This document shows positions 44,256-52,822 of a stretch of DNA of 64,000 nucleotides, piece after piece; the stretch's first letter is position 1; every line of letters starts with the position of its first letter. Source of the DNA: an uncultured Eubacterium sp. (GTDB taxonomy: Bacteria > Bacillota > Clostridia > Lachnospirales > Lachnospiraceae); assembly GCA_910584245.1 (NCBI GenBank), contig CAJTZF010000015.1:1-64000 (forward strand), read 5' to 3'. A program made the position numbers and the translations under genes. The notes under the pieces were generated by a model. It was not told where the DNA came from. It searched no databases and saw only the letters and a program-made list of their open reading frames with translations.

Positions 44256-44347
44256 CCACAATGATATATTTTTTAAGGATTATTTAATATTTAACATGCT
44301 ATACTACCTTTACAAAACCAAAAGTTTGGTCGAAAAGGGGGAAAAAC

Positions 44348-46708
44348 ATGTACTTTCGAATTTTAAAAAAAGATCTAAAGAGAAAGCGGACGATGAACGC
44401 AATTCTGCTGGTTTTTATTATTTTGGCATCGACCTTTATCGCCAGCAGTGTAAACAATATGACGGCGGTCATGACGGCGCTGGACCGCTATTTTGACAAG
44501 GCGGAGGTGCCGGATTACGCGTTTTGCCTGACGAGTAAAGAGGAGACAGATAAGCTCGTCCGTATGCTGGAAGAGCATTCCTATGAGTTTCGGTGCCAGG
44601 AGCTTTTACAGGCAAACCCAGCAGAAATCAAGATGAAGGGGGAGCCATTTGATTATGCGAACAGCCTTTGCCTTTGCAGGCTTCAGCCGGGGAAAATGAT
44701 CCGGATCTTTGATGCCAATGACAGGGAGCTGACAGAGATCCGGGATGGAGAGATTTATCTGACGGCGGAAATCACGAATAGGCCGGACAACTATTTGCAG
44801 ATCGGCGATACAGTGGAGATAACAGTCGGCCATAAGACGAAACGGTTTACCGTGGCAGGAAGTACAAAGGATGCGGTTTTTGGCTCATCAATGGCCGGTA
44901 TTACCAGGTTTTTGATCAGCGAAAACGATTATCTCGAGCTCAGCGCGGAAGAAGCGGCGTCTTTTTATGATTTTGTCGGTGTTTATACGGATGATGGAGC
45001 ATTTATGGACCGTTTCAATGAATCCGGGGTTAATGTTACGATGAATATGGACCGGAGTGCAAACAAAAGCATGTATCTTATGGACATGGTTGCAGCGGCT
45101 GTTATGATAATTGTCAGTGTGTGCCTTATTTTGATTTCAATGGTGATTCTCCGGTTTACCATTCATTTTACGATGAGCGAAGAGTTTCGGGAAATCGGCG
45201 TAATGAAGGCGATCGGAATCGGTAATGTGAAGATTCGCGGGCTTTATATCATAAAATATCTTGTTATTTCCGTTGTGGGGGGAATGATAGGATTTGTGGC
45301 AAGCGTGCCATTTGGAAACCGTATGCTCCGCGACGTATCCCAAAAGATTATATTGGACGGAGGAGATAATTACTATTTGAACCTTCTTTGTGTTGTCTCT
45401 GTTGTGGCGGTTGTTGAGCTGTTTTGCTATTTTTGTACGAGGGGTGTAAAACAGTTTGCTCCAATTGAGGCCATCCGCAATGGTGAAAAGGGGCAACGGT
45501 ACCGGAGAAAAAGTGTTATAACACTGGAGGGTTCCAGGCTTGCACCAGTCATATTTATGGCGGCAAATGATATTTTAAGCGATATCCGGCGGTTTGCAGC
45601 TATGGTCCTGATTTTTATTTTAGGAATGTTGCTTGTTATTATACCAGTGAATACGATAAATACGCTTCAATCCGACGGACTGATTACCTTATTCAATATG
45701 GCGGAATGCGACCATGTCATTAGCGGGGAGCTATTTTACACAGCGGAGGGGAATAGCCGAGCCCAGATTGAACAGCAGCTGCGAGATTTACGTAAGCGGC
45801 TTTCAGAGGAAAACATAGAAGCGGATGTTTTCCAGGAGATTATGTTTAAAATGACGATTTCATTTGGGGAAAAACGGTCGTCTTCCCTGGCATTCCAGGG
45901 GATCGGGGATATTACGACAGACCGGTACGAGTATTTGGAGGGCACGGCGCCGCAGGGCAGGGATGAGGTGGCGGTCTCCCATCTCATATCGGATGCCATA
46001 GGCGCCAGAATCGGTGATACGGTACAAATCAAACACGGTGAGACGGAGGAGAAATATATCGTGACGGCCATTTACCAAACGATGAATAATCTGGGGGAGG
46101 GGATTCGGTTCCATCCAGATGCGGAACTCGATTTCAGCTATGCGGGCGGCTCCTTTGGCAGACAGATCACCTATAGGGATGACCCGGATAAAGAGGAACG
46201 AAATAGCAGGAAGGAGCTTTTGAAGAGTATATGTGACGAAAGCAAGGTGTTCACGGCCGGGGAGTATATAAATGAAATGATCGGTGATATAGCCGGACAA
46301 TTTCAGGGACTCAAACAGTTTATATTAGTAATTGTCCTGTGTATAAACATATTAGTCACCGTACTTATGGTCAAGAGTTTTATTGCGAAAGAGAAGGGGG
46401 AAATCGCCGTGTTGAAGGCGATCGGATTTCGAAATACATCGCTTGTCCTTTGGCAGACCGTTCGGATCGGCATAATTTTATTTGTATCTGTCATCGTTGG
46501 TGTGTTGCTCGGACAGCCCGTCTCGGAAGTATCATCGGGGCAGGCATTTAAAATGATGGGGGCATATAGTATCCAGTTTGACATCGCGCCATTTGAAGTA
46601 TATGTTTTGTACCCGGCAGTTGTGTTCGGGGTCACCGTCTTAGCCGCCATGCTTGCGGCATTGCAGGTCCGCTCGATTCCAACGGCGCAAATTTCGAATA
46701 ATGAATAA
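44348..46708 (+). CDS. FtsX/MacB-type ABC permease
   Basis: 786 residues with two FtsX-like modules: an N-terminal helix (about 17-35), a large outer domain to about 235, helices at about 240-265, 295-318 and 335-358, then a second outer domain (about 430-650) and helices at about 665-690, 710-730 and 755-780. EEFREIGVMKAIGIGN and KEKGEIAVLKAIGFRN are the two family signature loops. Works with the ATPase encoded 20 bp downstream; the adjoining RR/HK pair probably controls it. Likely exports or removes an antimicrobial compound. Confidence 0.87.
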   Translation: MYFRILKKDLKRKRTMNAILLVFIILASTFIASSVNNMTAVMTALDRYFDKAEVPDYAFCLTSKEETDKLVRMLEEHSYEFRCQELLQANPAEIKMKGEPFDYANSLCLCRLQPGKMIRIFDANDRELTEIRDGEIYLTAEITNRPDNYLQIGDTVEITVGHKTKRFTVAGSTKDAVFGSSMAGITRFLISENDYLELSAEEAASFYDFVGVYTDDGAFMDRFNESGVNVTMNMDRSANKSMYLMDMVAAAVMIIVSVCLILISMVILRFTIHFTMSEEFREIGVMKAIGIGNVKIRGLYIIKYLVISVVGGMIGFVASVPFGNRMLRDVSQKIILDGGDNYYLNLLCVVSVVAVVELFCYFCTRGVKQFAPIEAIRNGEKGQRYRRKSVITLEGSRLAPVIFMAANDILSDIRRFAAMVLIFILGMLLVIIPVNTINTLQSDGLITLFNMAECDHVISGELFYTAEGNSRAQIEQQLRDLRKRLSEENIEADVFQEIMFKMTISFGEKRSSSLAFQGIGDITTDRYEYLEGTAPQGRDEVAVSHLISDAIGARIGDTVQIKHGETEEKYIVTAIYQTMNNLGEGIRFHPDAELDFSYAGGSFGRQITYRDDPDKEERNSRKELLKSICDESKVFTAGEYINEMIGDIAGQFQGLKQFILVIVLCINILVTVLMVKSFIAKEKGEIAVLKAIGFRNTSLVLWQTVRIGIILFVSVIVGVLLGQPVSEVSSGQAFKMMGAYSIQFDIAPFEVYVLYPAVVFGVTVLAAMLAALQVRSIPTAQISNNE

Positions 46709-46728
46709 AAAATGAGGAGGCAAAAGGC

Positions 46729-47496
46729 ATGGAAGCGATCTTAAATGTAAAGAATTTGTGTAAAACTTATATTGTAAACAAGTGTCAGAACAACGTATTA
46801 AAAAATGTGAACTTTGCTGTTTCAAGTGGAGAAATGGTGGCAGTCATGGGGCCATCCGGGTCTGGAAAATCAACATTGCTTTATACCGTATCGGGAATGG
46901 ACGACGTAACAGCGGGCGAAGTGCGTTTCTGCGGAACCGATATCGTTGGGTTGTCCCAGAAAGAGCTGGCCGGACTGCGGCTGGACGAGATGGGGTTTAT
47001 TTTTCAGCAAATGTATATGCTAAAAAATCTCACCGTACTTGACAATATTATTTTGCCGTCCTGCCAGTCAAAAAAGAATACGGCCGGGCGCAAGGAGAAG
47101 GTGAGGTATGGACAGGAGCTTATGCGGAAACTGGGCATTATAGATATCGCCGATAACGATATTAATGAGGTGTCAGGTGGACAGCTTCAGCGCGCGTGTA
47201 TTTGCCGGAGTATGATAAACCATCCCAAAATGATTTTTGCAGATGAGCCGACTGGAGCGCTAAACCGTTCGTCGTCGGAGGAGGTTATGGAGGAATTGTC
47301 CAAGCTTAATGCCGAGGGGACGACGATCATGCTCGTCACACACGATGTAAAGGTGGCGGCGAAATGTACACGGGTGCTTTATATTGTAGATGGGAATATT
47401 AAGGGGGAGCACCATTTAGGCGCTTATACATCATGTGCGGAATTGAGGGAACGGGAGCGCTCTTTGAATAACTGGTTACTGGAGCTTGGATGGTAA
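46729..47496 (+). CDS. MacB/LolD-type ABC ATPase
   Basis: 255 residues. Walker A GPSGSGKST, Q-loop FIFQQMYMLKNLT, signature VSGGQLQRACICRS, Walker B MIFADEPTGALNRSS and switch LVTHDVKVAAK. The D-loop reads GALN where GALD is usual. AGGAGG precedes the ATG. Partner of the 786-residue permease; the response regulator follows 35 bp downstream. Confidence 0.9.
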   Translation: MEAILNVKNLCKTYIVNKCQNNVLKNVNFAVSSGEMVAVMGPSGSGKSTLLYTVSGMDDVTAGEVRFCGTDIVGLSQKELAGLRLDEMGFIFQQMYMLKNLTVLDNIILPSCQSKKNTAGRKEKVRYGQELMRKLGIIDIADNDINEVSGGQLQRACICRSMINHPKMIFADEPTGALNRSSSEEVMEELSKLNAEGTTIMLVTHDVKVAAKCTRVLYIVDGNIKGEHHLGAYTSCAELRERERSLNNWLLELGW

Positions 47497-47531
47497 GGCA
47501 TTTGCGGCGGCGCATGGGGAAGGAGGAACAC

Positions 47532-48194
47532 ATGACAGATATTTTAATTGTGGAGGATCACAAAGAGCTTTTCGGTTTGCTGCGGGATTTTCTGTCGGCA
47601 GAGGGCTATGTTGTCCGGATCGCCGAAACCGGGGAGCAGGCCTTGCAGCTGTATGAAGAATACGGCGCAAGGCTTCTTGTGCTCGATATTTTGCTGCCGG
47701 GCATGGATGGTTTTGCCGTCTGCCGGAAAATCCGGGAAAGCAGCAATACGCCGATTTTGATTGTGAGCGCGAGGACAGAAAAGGAGGACAAGCTAAACGG
47801 GTTGTTTTCCGGCGCGGATGACTATATAGAAAAGCCATATGATATTGATATTATGATTGCAAAGATTAAGGGCATCTTCCAAAGAAGATATGCGCTGGAT
47901 GTAATTGCGGACGGCGATTTGCAGTTAAAAAAGGGAGACCGGGCCGCGCTGTTAAGAGGAGAGGAACTGGAGCTGACAACGAAAGAGTTTGATCTGCTTC
48001 TGCTGCTCATGGAAAACAAAGGGAAGGTGCTGCATAAAGAATATATATTTAACCAGGTGTGGGGACTGGACAGTTGTTCGGAGCCGCAGACATTGACCGT
48101 GCATATTAAATGGCTTCGGCAAAAAATTGAGGTGGATCCAAAGCATCCGAAACGGATCATAACCGTATGGGGAGTGGGGTATCAGTTTGTATGA
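47532..48194 (+). CDS. OmpR-family response regulator
   Basis: 220 residues: receiver (IVEDHKEL; phosphoacceptor in LLVLDILLPGMDG; lysine in YIEKPYDI) and winged-helix domain ending RIITVWGVGYQFV. ATG 47532 has AAGGAGG seven bases upstream and is preferred to the ATG at 47490. Shares ATGA with the kinase gene. Likely regulates the upstream permease/ATPase. Confidence 0.9.
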   Translation: MTDILIVEDHKELFGLLRDFLSAEGYVVRIAETGEQALQLYEEYGARLLVLDILLPGMDGFAVCRKIRESSNTPILIVSARTEKEDKLNGLFSGADDYIEKPYDIDIMIAKIKGIFQRRYALDVIADGDLQLKKGDRAALLRGEELELTTKEFDLLLLLMENKGKVLHKEYIFNQVWGLDSCSEPQTLTVHIKWLRQKIEVDPKHPKRIITVWGVGYQFV

Positions 48195-49435
48195 GAAAAT
48201 GGAACCAGTGGATTGTAGTTGTCATCGTATTTTTATTATGTATGTTTATTGGGGGTAATTTTTTTCTCGTATCCTATCTTCCGGTTTCCCAGGAAAGGCA
48301 ATACCGGGTTGAAGTGGGCAGGCTGGCGAGAGAGATAGAAGAGGGGGGATTGGACCAGGTTCACTTGTCTAAGTGTAGCTATGTGACGCATATACAGCGG
48401 CGGGATGGTGGTGACGCTGCCTTTTTTGATGCGAATAGCGACTATGTGATCCGGGTGATCAATGGAGAGATGTATCGGTTCGACTATGTGTTGCGGCCGG
48501 CGGAGGAACGCTACAACATCGTTATTGCAGTGAATGTGGTTTTTGTGGGACTGTCTTTTTTGTTGCTGGCAATCATGCTTTATATTCGGGAAAAGATATT
48601 GAAGCCTTTTTTTCAGCTCCGCGACATTCCCTATGAGCTTTCAAAGGGAAATTTGACAGTGCCGCTCAAAGAGAACAAAAATCGGTATTTCGGTCGTTTT
48701 GTATGGGGGGTCGATCTTCTGCGGGAGACGCTTGAGCAGCGCAGGCAGCGTGAACTCGAGCTGCATCGGGAGAAGAAGACGCTTGTGCTTTCCATTTCCC
48801 ACGATATAAAAACACCTCTTTCTGCAATAAAGCTCTATGCCAGGGCTCTTTCCCGGGGACTTTACGAAGAATCGGGCAGGGCGGCTGAAATTGCTGGTTG
48901 TATTGAGGCGAAGACGAGCGAGATCGAGCGGTTTGTCTCCCAGATCATTCAGGCATCGAACGAGGGATTTCTTGATATAAGAGTAGAAACGGGGGAGTTC
49001 TATTTGTCGGAGCTGGTAGATAGTGTGGAGGTATATTATAAAGAGAAGCTGGCGATTGCTAGAATTTCATTTTCAGTAGGGGACTATGAAGATTGTATAC
49101 TTAAAGGGGACCGGGAGCGGGCGGCTGAGGTGATCCAAAATACGATGGAGAATGCAATTAAATATGGCGATGGCGGCAGCATTGAGATTGTATTTTCAGA
49201 AGAGGAGGACTGCCGGCTCGTGACAGTCCGAAATAGCGGCTGCACGTTGCCCGCAGGGGAACTTCCCCATATTTTTGACAGCTTTTGGCGCGGTTCCAAT
49301 ACCGGCAGCCATCCGGGCAGCGGACTTGGATTGTATATTTGCCGCCAGATTATGCACAAGATGGACGGAGAAATTTTTGCACAGATGGAAGGGGGGTGCA
49401 TGTGCATGACGGCGGTATTTCGGAAAGTAGGATAG
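48191..49435 (+). CDS. Sensor histidine kinase
   Basis: 414 residues: membrane helix at about 8-30, a short extracytoplasmic domain, a second helix at about 115-138, a HAMP-like segment, a dimerisation box with H204 (VLSISHDIKTPLSA) and an ATPase domain (NTMENAIKYGD, GSGLGLYI). Coupled to its regulator by ATGA. No terminator was found directly after it; an AT-rich interval follows. Confidence 0.88.
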   Translation: MRKWNQWIVVVIVFLLCMFIGGNFFLVSYLPVSQERQYRVEVGRLAREIEEGGLDQVHLSKCSYVTHIQRRDGGDAAFFDANSDYVIRVINGEMYRFDYVLRPAEERYNIVIAVNVVFVGLSFLLLAIMLYIREKILKPFFQLRDIPYELSKGNLTVPLKENKNRYFGRFVWGVDLLRETLEQRRQRELELHREKKTLVLSISHDIKTPLSAIKLYARALSRGLYEESGRAAEIAGCIEAKTSEIERFVSQIIQASNEGFLDIRVETGEFYLSELVDSVEVYYKEKLAIARISFSVGDYEDCILKGDRERAAEVIQNTMENAIKYGDGGSIEIVFSEEEDCRLVTVRNSGCTLPAGELPHIFDSFWRGSNTGSHPGSGLGLYICRQIMHKMDGEIFAQMEGGCMCMTAVFRKVG

Positions 49436-49472
49436 AAAGGAAAAAATTTTTATTTGAACTTATGATGTAAAA

Positions 49473-49489
49473 TTAAGTATGGTACTTAA
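49473..49489. promoter_or_regulatory. Perfect palindrome, possible operator
   Basis: TTAAGTA-TGG-TACTTAA, 7-3-7 inverted repeat, 38 bases after the kinase stop. Followed by TACAAT at 49503-49508, which may be a -10. Binder unknown. Confidence 0.4.
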
Positions 49490-49557
49490 TCTCCATATAT
49501 GTTACAATAAATAGATAAAAATGTAGATAAAAAGGAAATCAAACGTGTTAGGAAAAC

Positions 49558-49674
49558 ATGATATATTTTACTGTCCCTTTTCTTAAAGCTGAGTTTTCTG
49601 AAAGTAATATCACAAATCAATTAATTAAATTAGGAACATTATTTACAGAAATACGGTGTGTTATCTTACTTTGA
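49558..49674 (+). CDS. Small ORF, 38 residues, unknown
   Basis: ATG preceded by AGGAAAAC. The protein begins MIYFTVPFLKAEFSESNITN and ends TEIRCVILL. No family recognised; it may be a remnant of a larger gene. The AT-rich context differs from both neighbours. Confidence 0.35.
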   Translation: MIYFTVPFLKAEFSESNITNQLIKLGTLFTEIRCVILL

Positions 49675-49768
49675 GCCTACAGCATCTTCTTTTTTGATAT
49701 GACTTTTGACTTGGATTTGCTCCCTGCATGGGGGCATTAAGCAGGGACCAATGTAGGGGAGGAAATTT

Positions 49769-49945
49769 ATGGATAGAGAACAATTAGCATTAGAGCTGGC
49801 AATTATAAAGTTGCGTAGCTCTAACATACAAACAGATCAACCGATGAGACAGCTTTCCCGATATTATCACGAGATAAAAGGTTATATGAATATTCAAGAT
49901 ACTCAAAAAGACTCAAAAAATACTAAAAACCCACTTTCAGAATGA
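49769..49945 (+). CDS. Small ORF, 58 residues, unknown
   Basis: Starts at an ATG with a strong GGGGAGGAAATTT ribosome site. The protein (DREQLALELAIIKLRSSNIQ, then RQLSRYYHEIKGYMN, and a polar tail) looks helical with basic residues. A TCCCTGC/GCAGGGA hairpin lies just upstream (about 49723-49747). Not recognised; the ribosome site makes translation plausible. Confidence 0.5.
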   Translation: MDREQLALELAIIKLRSSNIQTDQPMRQLSRYYHEIKGYMNIQDTQKDSKNTKNPLSE

Positions 49946-49982
49946 CGATATTCCCCCATTAAAATTAAAAAATGTTATTTTG

Positions 49983-50009
49983 TTAGCACTCACTATTGAC
50001 GAGTGCTAA
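49983..50009 (+). promoter_or_regulatory. CIRCE element (HrcA operator)
   Basis: TTAGCACTC-N9-GAGTGCTAA, an exact match to the CIRCE inverted repeat. It overlaps the -35 of the clpB promoter, so HrcA should repress clpB outside heat stress. Confidence 0.95.
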
Positions 50010-50024
50010 CAAATGTGTTATAAC
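49996..50024 (+). promoter_or_regulatory. Promoter of clpB
   Basis: TTGACG (49996-50001), 17 bases, TATAAC (50019-50024), overlapped by CIRCE. Confidence 0.8.
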
Positions 50025-50100
50025 ATAACTGTAGATAGAAATGCAAAGTATGTCTTTCTTATTGTTTGGGCAGTATAGCACACTAGAAAGGGTGATCATT

Positions 50101-52662
50101 ATGAACATTACAAAGTTTACACAAAAGTCAGTGGAGATTTTGAACAGTCTTGAAAAGATCGCATACGATTTTGGGGCACAGGAGATTGTGCAAGAGCATT
50201 TATTGTATGGAATGTTGACGATTGAGGACAGTCTTCTGAAAAAACTTGTCGAAAAAATGGAGATTGACAGTGATGTTTTTTTGGCGCAAGTGGAAGGACT
50301 TGTGAGAAAGCGGCCGCAGGTAAGCGGAGGGCAGGTTTATATTGGGGAATCGTTGAATAAGGTGCTTGTCTATGCTGAAAATGAGGCAAAGGCTTTGGGG
50401 GATGAGTATGTTTCTGTGGAGCATTTGTTTCTGAGCTTGTTGCGGAAGCCATCCAAAGAGGTGAAGCAGCTGTTACAGGATTTTCAGATTGACCGGGAGC
50501 GGTTTTTGCAGGCGTTATCCAAGATCCGGGGAAATCAGAAAGTGACGACGGATAATCCGGAAGCGGTTTATGACAGTCTAAATAAATATGGTTATGATTT
50601 GGTGGAACGGGCGAAACAGCACAAGCTGGATCCGGTTATTGGCAGGGATGCCGAAATACGGAATATGATCCGCATTTTATCCAGGAAGACGAAAAATAAT
50701 CCGGTGATGATCGGGGAACCGGGTGTTGGAAAGACGGCGGCGGTGGAGGGGCTTGCCCAGCGGATTGTCCGTGGGGATGTACCGGATGCCTTAAAGGATA
50801 AACAGATTTTTGCTTTGGATATGGGGTCTCTTGTGGCAGGGGCAAAATATAGGGGTGAGTTTGAAGAGCGGTTAAAGGCTGTGCTGGAGGAAGTGAAGGA
50901 AAGCGACGGGAAAATCATTTTGTTTGTCGATGAGCTTCATACCATTGTAGGAGCGGGGAAAACAGAGGGCGCTATGGATGCGGGCAATATGCTCAAGCCG
51001 ATGCTAGCCAGGGGAGAGCTGCACTGTATCGGCGCTACGACGCTGGATGAGTACCGCATGTATATAGAAAAGGATGCTGCTCTTGAGAGAAGGTTCCAGC
51101 CGGTACTTGTGGATGAGCCTACGGTAGAGGACACTATTTCCATATTGCGTGGGTTGAAGGACCGCTATGAGGTTTTTCATGGGGTAAAAATAATGGATGC
51201 GGCCCTAGTCAGTGCGGCCGTGCTTTCTAACCGTTATATTTCAGACCGTTTTTTGCCGGATAAGGCGATAGACTTAGTAGATGAGGCATGTGCCCTGATT
51301 AAGACGGAGCTGGATTCCATGCCAACGGAACTGGATGATGTGCAGCGTCACATTATGCAGCTTGAGATAGAAGAGGCGGCGTTGAAAAAGGAGACGGATA
51401 ACCTAAGCCGGGAACGGCTGGAGAATTTGCAGAAGGAGCTCGCCGAGCTAAGGGAGCAGTTCGCTGGCGCAAAAGCGAAATGGGACAATGAAAAAGGAAT
51501 TGTGGAAAAAATACATGCATTAAAGGCGGAGCTGGAAGATGTCAACGGTCAGATTGAGGTGGCGAAGAACAGCTACGACCTGGAGAGGGCTGCCCAGCTT
51601 CAGTACGGAGATCTGCCGAGGGTTATGAAGCAGCTTGAGGAGGCAGAGGAAAAGGCTAAACACAGTGATCAGTCGATGGTACATGAAAGCGTTTCGGAGG
51701 AAGAAATCGCGAAAATTATTTCCAGGTGGACAGGGATTCCGGTTTCCAAACTTACAGAGTCAGAAAGAAATAAAACCCTTCATTTAGATGATGCCCTACA
51801 TAAGCGGGTTGTGGGGCAGGATGAGGGTGTGACGAAAGTGACGGAAGCAATTCTTCGTTCAAAAGCAGGGATCAAGGATCCGAATAAGCCAATTGGCTCC
51901 TTTCTTTTCATGGGGCCGACGGGAGTGGGAAAGACCGAACTCGCGAAAAGCCTGGCAGAGAACCTATTTGACAATGAGCAGAACATGGTGCGGATAGATA
52001 TGAGCGAGTATATGGAAAAGCACTCTGTCTCTCGTTTGATTGGGGCTCCTCCGGGATACGTCGGATATGAGGAGGGCGGACAGCTTACAGAGGCGGTGCG
52101 CAGAAAACCATATTCTGTTGTGCTTTTTGATGAAATTGAAAAAGCGCACCCGGACGTATTTAATGTATTTCTTCAAATTCTTGATGATGGGCGGGTGACG
52201 GATTCCAAAGGGCGGACGGTGGACTTTAAAAATACGATTTTGATTATGACCTCAAATCTTGGCGCGGAATATCTTCTGGAAGGAATTGATGAAGATGGAT
52301 CAATCCGCCCGGAGGCTGAAAATCTTGTTATGGAGAAATTGCGGAGGAGTTTTAAGCCGGAGTTCTTAAACCGCCTGGATGAAATTATTATGTTTAAGCC
52401 ATTGTCACGCGACAATATACGGGGGATTATTGATTTGCTCGTGGCGGATCTCAATCGTCGGCTTGCGGACCGGGAATTGTCTGTGGATCTTACGGATGCT
52501 GCCAGGGAAAAGATTGTAGAGCAGGCTTACGAACCGGCTTATGGGGCAAGGCCTTTGAAGCGGTATATACAAAAAAATGTAGAGACGCTTCTGGCGAAAA
52601 AAATCCTTTCAGATGAGCTTCATCCAGGAGAAACATTTCTTATTGATGAGAACAGCTTTTGA
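50101..52662 (+). CDS. clpB: ClpB disaggregase
   Basis: Hsp100 chaperone that, with DnaK, threads aggregated proteins apart using ATP. 853 residues: an N-domain of Clp repeats (to about 145), AAA-1 with GEPGVGKTAA and FVDELHTIVGAG, a coiled-coil middle domain (about 400-520), and AAA-2 with GPTGVGKTELAK and LFDEIEKAHPDV. ATG 50101 with AAAGGGTGATC upstream is used; the in-frame ATG at 50041 would add a non-homologous leader. Under CIRCE/HrcA control, but no hrcA-grpE-dnaK cluster is in the window. Confidence 0.96.
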   Translation: MNITKFTQKSVEILNSLEKIAYDFGAQEIVQEHLLYGMLTIEDSLLKKLVEKMEIDSDVFLAQVEGLVRKRPQVSGGQVYIGESLNKVLVYAENEAKALGDEYVSVEHLFLSLLRKPSKEVKQLLQDFQIDRERFLQALSKIRGNQKVTTDNPEAVYDSLNKYGYDLVERAKQHKLDPVIGRDAEIRNMIRILSRKTKNNPVMIGEPGVGKTAAVEGLAQRIVRGDVPDALKDKQIFALDMGSLVAGAKYRGEFEERLKAVLEEVKESDGKIILFVDELHTIVGAGKTEGAMDAGNMLKPMLARGELHCIGATTLDEYRMYIEKDAALERRFQPVLVDEPTVEDTISILRGLKDRYEVFHGVKIMDAALVSAAVLSNRYISDRFLPDKAIDLVDEACALIKTELDSMPTELDDVQRHIMQLEIEEAALKKETDNLSRERLENLQKELAELREQFAGAKAKWDNEKGIVEKIHALKAELEDVNGQIEVAKNSYDLERAAQLQYGDLPRVMKQLEEAEEKAKHSDQSMVHESVSEEEIAKIISRWTGIPVSKLTESERNKTLHLDDALHKRVVGQDEGVTKVTEAILRSKAGIKDPNKPIGSFLFMGPTGVGKTELAKSLAENLFDNEQNMVRIDMSEYMEKHSVSRLIGAPPGYVGYEEGGQLTEAVRRKPYSVVLFDEIEKAHPDVFNVFLQILDDGRVTDSKGRTVDFKNTILIMTSNLGAEYLLEGIDEDGSIRPEAENLVMEKLRRSFKPEFLNRLDEIIMFKPLSRDNIRGIIDLLVADLNRRLADRELSVDLTDAAREKIVEQAYEPAYGARPLKRYIQKNVETLLAKKILSDELHPGETFLIDENSF

Positions 52663-52740
52663 TTATGTGTAATCCGGTGGAAGAAATGGATTACAACATG
52701 TTATTTTCATGAATAAGTATTTTGGCCGACGCAAAAATGA

Positions 52741-52798
52741 TTGACAAGAGGACTGGCTTTGGAGTAAAATAAAAAAGGAATGCGCCATTAAGGCGCAT
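52741..52798 (+). promoter_or_regulatory. Promoter and 5' stem-loop of the fibronectin-domain gene
   Basis: TTGACA (52741-52746), 18 bases, TAAAAT (52765-52770). The expected transcript begins near the stem-loop ATGCGCC-ATTAA-GGCGCAT (52780-52798), a 5' hairpin of the kind that stabilises mRNA. Confidence 0.6.
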
Positions 52799-52822
52799 GA
52801 GAAAAGAAAGGAGAAAATGTAA

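Noticed and set aside
44296..44496. 66-codon plus-strand ORF
   Set aside because: Alternative frame overlapping the start of the FtsX-type permease, which has a clear ribosome site at 44348.
50041..50100. Upstream ATG start for clpB
   Set aside because: Adds 20 residues not typical of ClpB; the ATG at 50101 has a proper ribosome site.
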